Source of the DNA: an uncultured Stenotrophomonas sp.
Lineage (GTDB): Bacteria; Pseudomonadota; Gammaproteobacteria; Xanthomonadales; Xanthomonadaceae
DNA: 64,000 nucleotides
Assembly: GCF_945952405.1 (NCBI RefSeq)
Contig: NZ_CAMFIA010000009.1
Span: forward strand, 115,976-179,975
Direction of reading: 5' to 3'
Shown here: one piece after another, positions 60,272 through 64,000 of the stretch
How positions within the stretch are numbered: position 1 is the stretch's first letter
How the letters are laid out: every line of letters starts with the position of its first letter
Program-made: the position numbers and the translations under genes
The notes under the pieces: generated by a model
The model's database searches: none
Seen by the model: the letters and a program-made list of their open reading frames with translations, nothing else
What the model was told of the DNA's origin: nothing

Positions 60272-62653
60272 TCAGAACTCCTGCCAGTCTCCATCAGCCA
60301 GTTCGGTGGCCATCGGACGGCCGCCGGCGGTGCGGCGGGCCGGCGGCGCGGCCGGGGCCGGGGTGGCCGCAGCGACAGTGCGCGGGGCCGGCGCGGCGAC
60401 GGTGGCACGCGGGGCGGCCACGGTCTCGGCTTCGTCCACCACGAAGATCGACACTGCTTCGCTGAGGTGGCCGGCCTGTTCTTCCATTGCGCGGGCGGCA
60501 GCGGTGGCTTCTTCCACCAGCGCGGCGTTCTGCTGGGTGGTTTCGTCCATCTGCACCACGGTCTGGTTGACCTGCTCGATGCCGGCCGACTGTTCCTGCG
60601 AGGCAGCGGAGATCTCGGCCATGATGTCGGTCACGCGCTGCACCGAGGCAACGATCTCGCCCATGGTGGCGCCGGCCTTGTGCACCAGTGCCGAACCGTC
60701 GTTGACCTTGCCGACCGAGTCGTCGATCAGGCCCTTGATCTCCTTGGCGGCGGCGGCCGAACGCTGTGCCAGGGTGCGCACTTCGCTGGCGACCACGGCG
60801 AAGCCGCGGCCCTGCTCACCGGCACGCGCGGCTTCCACCGCAGCGTTCAGCGCCAGGATATTGGTCTGGAAGGCGATGCCGTCGATGACCGAGATGATCT
60901 CGGCGATCTTCTTCGACGAGGCCTGGATGGCCGACATGGTGGTGACCACCTGGCCGACCACTTCGCCGCCCTGCGAGGCCACGCCATGCGCGCCGATCGC
61001 CAGCTGGTTGGCCTGGCGGGCATGTTCGGCGTTCTGGCGCACGGTGGAGGTCAGTTCCTCCATCGAGGCCGCGGTTTCTTCCAGGTTGGCGGCCTGCTGC
61101 TCGGTGCGGCGCGACAGGTCGCTGTTGCCCGAGGCGATTTCGCCGGCGGCCGAGCTGATCGCACGGCTGGACTGCTTGATGCGGGTGACGATCTCGCTCA
61201 GCTGCGCGGCGGTGGCGTTGGCATCGTCGCGCATGCGGGCGAACACGCCCTGGTAGTCGCCGTGCATGCGCACGGTCAGGTCACCCTGCGACAGTGCGGC
61301 GAGCAGGCCGGAGATCTGTTCGATGCTGCCGGCGTTGGCGTCGAGCAGGCCGTTGATCTGCTGGGCCAGCTGCAGGAAGAAGCCTTCCTTGTCGCTGGCA
61401 TCGATGCGGCCGGAGAGGTCGCCGCTGGCGGCCTGGGCGATGACGCGGGCCACTTCGGCTTCAACCAGGGCCTCCTGGGTACGGTCGCGCCATTCCACCA
61501 CGTAGCCGACGGTATCGCCTTCTTCGTTGCGGATGGTCGAAACCACCTGCGCGAACTGGGCGTCGCCGTACTGCATCGGGCGGCGTGCCACGCCGTGCGC
61601 CTTCAGGTTGCCCAGCAGGGTCTGGTCCATCTCGCCGCGGTGTTCGAGCACGGTGACCGGCTTGCCGATCAGCGAGGCCTGCGCGTCAAAGTCCGGCAGG
61701 TCGCGGCGCACTTCGTCCTGGTACTGGTTCAGGGTCTGCTGCAGGGCGCGGTTGCTGTAGACGATGGTGTTGCTGGTGTCGGTCAGGTAGACGCCGGTCG
61801 AGCTGTAATCCAGCGCGGTGCGGATGCGCAGGTTCTCGCGGGCGACGGCCTGGTCGGTTTCGATGCGCTCGCGCAGGTCGCGCTGCATGCGCTGCATGGC
61901 CTGCATCAGTTCGCCCACTTCGTCCTGGCGGCTGACGTCGATGTGGCCATCGAGCTTGCCACCGGCCACGTCGTTGGCGACCGAGACGGCGCCACGCACG
62001 CTGCCGACCAGGGCGCGGGCGAACAGCCACACCAGCACCAGGCCGAGCGCGGCACCGCCGAGCAGGGCGATCACGGTCAGCACGGCCGAGGCGGCGTAGG
62101 TGGATTCGGCCTCTTCGCGCGAGGCGCGGGCGAGGCGGTTGTCTTCAGCGATCAGCTGTTCCAGCGCCGAAGCCGCCTTGCGGTGCTTGGTGCGGGTTTC
62201 ACCGACGAAGGTATCGATGGCGTCGTCCGGCAGGTCCAGTTCCAGCATCTCGGTGACGCTGTCATAGGAAGCCAGGGCGTCCTTCCATTCCTTGGCGAAG
62301 GTGTCGAACAGCTTCTTCTGCTGTGCGTTGTCGACCAGTGCCGGGTAGCCCTTGATCGACTTGTCCATGTTCTCGCGCAGCTCGGTGGCCTGCTTGCGCG
62401 CGTCGGCCTTGACGTCATCGCTGGCGCGGATCAACTGCTGGTAGGCGGCGTTGCGGTATTCACCCAGCATGCCGCGCATCTCGCCGGCCATGCGGATGCT
62501 TTCCATGCGCGAACCGGCCAACTCGGTGGTGACGTTGTTCAGCGAATGCAGGCCGCGATAGGCGACGATGCCCTGCAGCAGCATCACCAGCAGGAGGACA
62601 CCGAAGGTCAGCAGCAGCTTCGGCATCAGTTTCAGGTTGTTGATCCACGGCAT
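60272..62653 (-). CDS. Methyl-accepting chemotaxis protein with four-helix-bundle sensor and PAS domain
   Basis: 793 residues. Transmembrane helix at about 12-32 ([20 protein letters not shown]), a periplasmic 4HB_MCP-type helical bundle to about residue 185, a second helix ([20 protein letters not shown]), HAMP, then a PAS-like domain at about 275-400 ([32 protein letters not shown]) in the cytoplasm. After more HAMP-like units ([20 protein letters not shown]) comes the signalling domain with [21 protein letters not shown]-terminal GDWQEF tether. The PAS domain suggests internal redox or small-molecule sensing beside the periplasmic input. Confidence 0.95.
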   Translation of the reverse strand: MPWINNLKLMPKLLLTFGVLLLVMLLQGIVAYRGLHSLNNVTTELAGSRMESIRMAGEMRGMLGEYRNAAYQQLIRASDDVKADARKQATELRENMDKSIKGYPALVDNAQQKKLFDTFAKEWKDALASYDSVTEMLELDLPDDAIDTFVGETRTKHRKAASALEQLIAEDNRLARASREEAESTYAASAVLTVIALLGGAALGLVLVWLFARALVGSVRGAVSVANDVAGGKLDGHIDVSRQDEVGELMQAMQRMQRDLRERIETDQAVARENLRIRTALDYSSTGVYLTDTSNTIVYSNRALQQTLNQYQDEVRRDLPDFDAQASLIGKPVTVLEHRGEMDQTLLGNLKAHGVARRPMQYGDAQFAQVVSTIRNEEGDTVGYVVEWRDRTQEALVEAEVARVIAQAASGDLSGRIDASDKEGFFLQLAQQINGLLDANAGSIEQISGLLAALSQGDLTVRMHGDYQGVFARMRDDANATAAQLSEIVTRIKQSSRAISSAAGEIASGNSDLSRRTEQQAANLEETAASMEELTSTVRQNAEHARQANQLAIGAHGVASQGGEVVGQVVTTMSAIQASSKKIAEIISVIDGIAFQTNILALNAAVEAARAGEQGRGFAVVASEVRTLAQRSAAAAKEIKGLIDDSVGKVNDGSALVHKAGATMGEIVASVQRVTDIMAEISAASQEQSAGIEQVNQTVVQMDETTQQNAALVEEATAAARAMEEQAGHLSEAVSIFVVDEAETVAAPRATVAAPAPRTVAAATPAPAAPPARRTAGGRPMATELADGDWQEF

Positions 62654-62710
62654 GGGCGTTGCGATCTCCTAAGGCAGACGCGTCCGGGCGTCGGGCCCGG
62701 TTGCAGCAGA

Positions 62711-62740
62711 AACCACGCCGGCACGAGCTCCGGCGTGGTT
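62711..62740 (-). terminator. Hairpin terminator after the small secreted-protein gene
   Basis: aaccacgccgg and ccggcgtggtt arms around an 8-base loop, 14 bases after the stop codon at 62755; the minus-strand side continues tttctg, a short T-run. Confidence 0.6.
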
Positions 62741-62754
62741 CGACGGACAGCGGA

Positions 62755-63138
62755 TTACTTGATGTTGGCCAGCTTCAGGCCGGCCGGCGAGCTGACTTCG
62801 ATTTCGGCGCGCGAGGCGTCGCGCTGGATCTTGCCGATCACGCAGACGGTCTTGCCTTCCAGGGTTTCCAGCGGGAAGGAGAACTTGCCGCGGTTCTCGC
62901 CGGCGATACGGGCCGAGAAGGTGTGGCGCGGGAAGGCGCCGCCCATGTACAGGAAGGTCGGCTGGCCTTCGGAACCTTCTGCGTAGCGGGCCTTTTCGAC
63001 CTTGCCACAGACCATGCCGTCCTTGCCGACCGAACGCGGGGCCAGTTCCGGCGGGATCATGTCGGCCGACTGGGCGAATGCGGAGGAAGCGGTGGTGGCC
63101 AGGACAGCGGCCGAGACGAACGCAAGCAGGGACTTCAT
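62755..63138 (-). CDS. Small secreted protein of unknown function in the chemotaxis cluster
   Basis: 127 residues. The signal peptide MKSLLAFVSAAVLATTASSA is followed by FAQSADMI (cleavage near AFA-QS). The mature protein of about 105 residues appears beta-rich, with MVCGKVEKARYAEGSEGQPT and FPLETLEGKTVCVIGKIQRD; VCGKV and VCVIGKI together look like an OB-fold nucleic-acid- or ligand-binding barrel, and the two cysteines could form a disulfide. It lies between cheW and the second receptor gene on the same strand. I do not assign a function; a periplasmic accessory of the receptor is only a guess. Confidence 0.82.
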   Translation of the reverse strand: MKSLLAFVSAAVLATTASSAFAQSADMIPPELAPRSVGKDGMVCGKVEKARYAEGSEGQPTFLYMGGAFPRHTFSARIAGENRGKFSFPLETLEGKTVCVIGKIQRDASRAEIEVSSPAGLKLANIK

Positions 63139-63274
63139 CGAGGTGTATCTCCGGGGATGGTGATGGTCGTTCCGGTCCTGCGCGCTCCTGCGCGGCCGGC
63201 TTCAGTCCCCCTATCGGCACCGCCGGGGGGAACTGAAGGGTTTTGTGACCAGAACGTGAAGCAGTTCCGCTTGC

Positions 63275-63766
63275 TCAGGCGGCGGCGTCTTCGGCCACGG
63301 CGGTCTGGCCCATGTCGGCGCTGTCGAGCAGGGTTTCGATGTCCAGCAGGATCAGCATGCGGTCGTCGTGGGTGCCGATGCCGGAGATGAAGCGGGTATC
63401 GACGGCGGCACCGAATTCCGGGGTCGGGCGGATCTGCTCGGCCGACAGCGGGATCACGTCCGAGACGCTGTCGACCACGATGCCGACCACGCGGTCTTCC
63501 ACGTTCAGCACGATCATCACGGTGAACGCGTCGTAGCGGGCGTTGTCCAGGCGCAGCTTCAGGCGCAGGTCGATGACCGGCACGATGGTGCCGCGCAGGT
63601 TGATCACGCCCTTGATGTAGTCCGGGGCATCCGGCACCCGGGTGACGGCGTCATAGCCGCGGATTTCCTGCACCTTGAGGATGTCCACGCCGTAGTGCTC
63701 GGCGCCGAGGGTGAAGCTGAGGAATTCGCCACCGGCGCTGGCGGCGGAGCTGGTCTTGTCGTTCAT
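63275..63766 (-). CDS. cheW: Chemotaxis coupling protein CheW
   Basis: 163 residues. An SH3-like adaptor that links receptors to the kinase Che[21 protein letters not shown] begins the domain, with [54 protein letters not shown] and [11 protein letters not shown] all as in CheW. First gene of the minus-strand series cheW - small secreted protein - MCP - MCP - cheR - cheD - cheB; cheA is not in the window. Confidence 0.97.
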   Translation of the reverse strand: MNDKTSSAASAGGEFLSFTLGAEHYGVDILKVQEIRGYDAVTRVPDAPDYIKGVINLRGTIVPVIDLRLKLRLDNARYDAFTVMIVLNVEDRVVGIVVDSVSDVIPLSAEQIRPTPEFGAAVDTRFISGIGTHDDRMLILLDIETLLDSADMGQTAVAEDAAA

Positions 63767-63851
63767 CGAGGGGTCCTGGTTCTGCCGGAAGTCCCGGTGT
63801 CAGGCTCGATATCGGCCCCGGAGGGGGGGACTTTAGCTGGGCTGCCGGGGC

Positions 63852-63874
63852 ATCCACGCGTGGCGTGGATCTAC
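63852..63874 (-). repeat. GTAG-type palindrome, atccacgc subclass
   Basis: atccacgcgtggcgtggat followed by ctac; begins GTAG on the minus strand. Same subclass as 23251-23273. Confidence 0.8.
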
Positions 63875-63897
63875 TGGGGCACGGGCATCCGGGAGAT

Positions 63898-64000
63898 GGG
63901 GTCAGATCCCTTTTCGCAGAAAAGGGATCTGACCCCGGGGGAGGTGCAGAAAAGGGATCTGACCCCGGGGGAGGTGCAGAAAAGGGATCTGACCCCGGGG
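63898..64000. repeat. ggggtcagatccc palindrome running into 30-base tandem repeats at the window end
   Basis: Palindrome 63898-63936 (ggggtcagatccctttt and its complement around cgcag), then direct 30-base units at 63917-63946, 63947-63976 and 63977-64000 (cut by the window edge), each cagaaaagggatctgacccc followed by gggggaggtg. The number of units cannot be told. Confidence 0.92.

Noticed and set aside
63917-64000. CRISPR-like array at the window end
   Set aside because: The 30-base units repeat in full without spacers, so it is a simple tandem repeat.

Overview
This is a high-GC, gene-dense gammaproteobacterial chromosome segment that fits Stenotrophomonas maltophilia or a close relative in the Xanthomonadaceae. 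Three things point there: the gene order of an rpf (DSF quorum-sensing) locus, short palindromes beginning GTAG (SMAG-type repeats) in many intergenic gaps, and xanthomonad-type cheB-cheD-cheR chemotaxis genes. No rRNA, tRNA, CRISPR array, prophage or transposase gene was seen.

Layout. 1-1800: SDR reductase, MerR regulator and flavodoxin-like oxidoreductase (cut by the window edge), probably one operon. 1856-9310: dapB, then a tightly packed carA - secreted ORF - carB - greA - rpfE series. 9357-14486: recJ flanked by three paralogous DUF1176 lipid-or-periplasm-type secreted proteins. 14618-20996: VIT/vWA protein, PAP2 phosphatase, acyltransferase and a membrane LytTR regulator (possible RpfD). 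21185-28212: prfB with its programmed frameshift, an XRE regulator, succinate-semialdehyde-type dehydrogenase, acetolactate synthase-like enzyme, lysS. 28418-35037: rpfG and rpfC facing rpfF and rpfB. 35251-40857: betA, betB, betI, betT glycine-betaine genes with a perfect BetI operator. 40968-47287: acnA (rpfA), a MazE-like/VapC-like toxin-antitoxin pair, acnB. 47533-52893: an autotransporter flanked by two paralogous proteins of unknown function, then an alpha/beta hydrolase. 53148-63766: secreted protein, cheB, cheD, cheR, two chemoreceptors, a sigma-factor-like protein in a nest of palindromes, a small secreted protein and cheW.

How it works together. RpfF makes the DSF fatty-acid signal, RpfB acts on the fatty acids, RpfC senses DSF and restrains RpfF, and RpfG (HD-GYP) degrades cyclic-di-GMP when phosphorylated by RpfC. 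The most interesting feature is that RpfC carries two tandem copies of the five-helix sensor module; the extra copy sits where Xanthomonas campestris has the separate gene rpfH, so this looks like an RpfH-RpfC fusion. The bet genes convert choline to glycine betaine under BetI control. The che genes form a receptor-modification module in which both receptors end in a DWQEF tether for CheR/CheB.

The second notable theme is repeats: at least three families of palindromes (SMAG-type, a ggggtcagatccc family, and a ggggacggagg family) sit at gene ends and in several cases supply the stop codon and last residues of the neighbouring protein.
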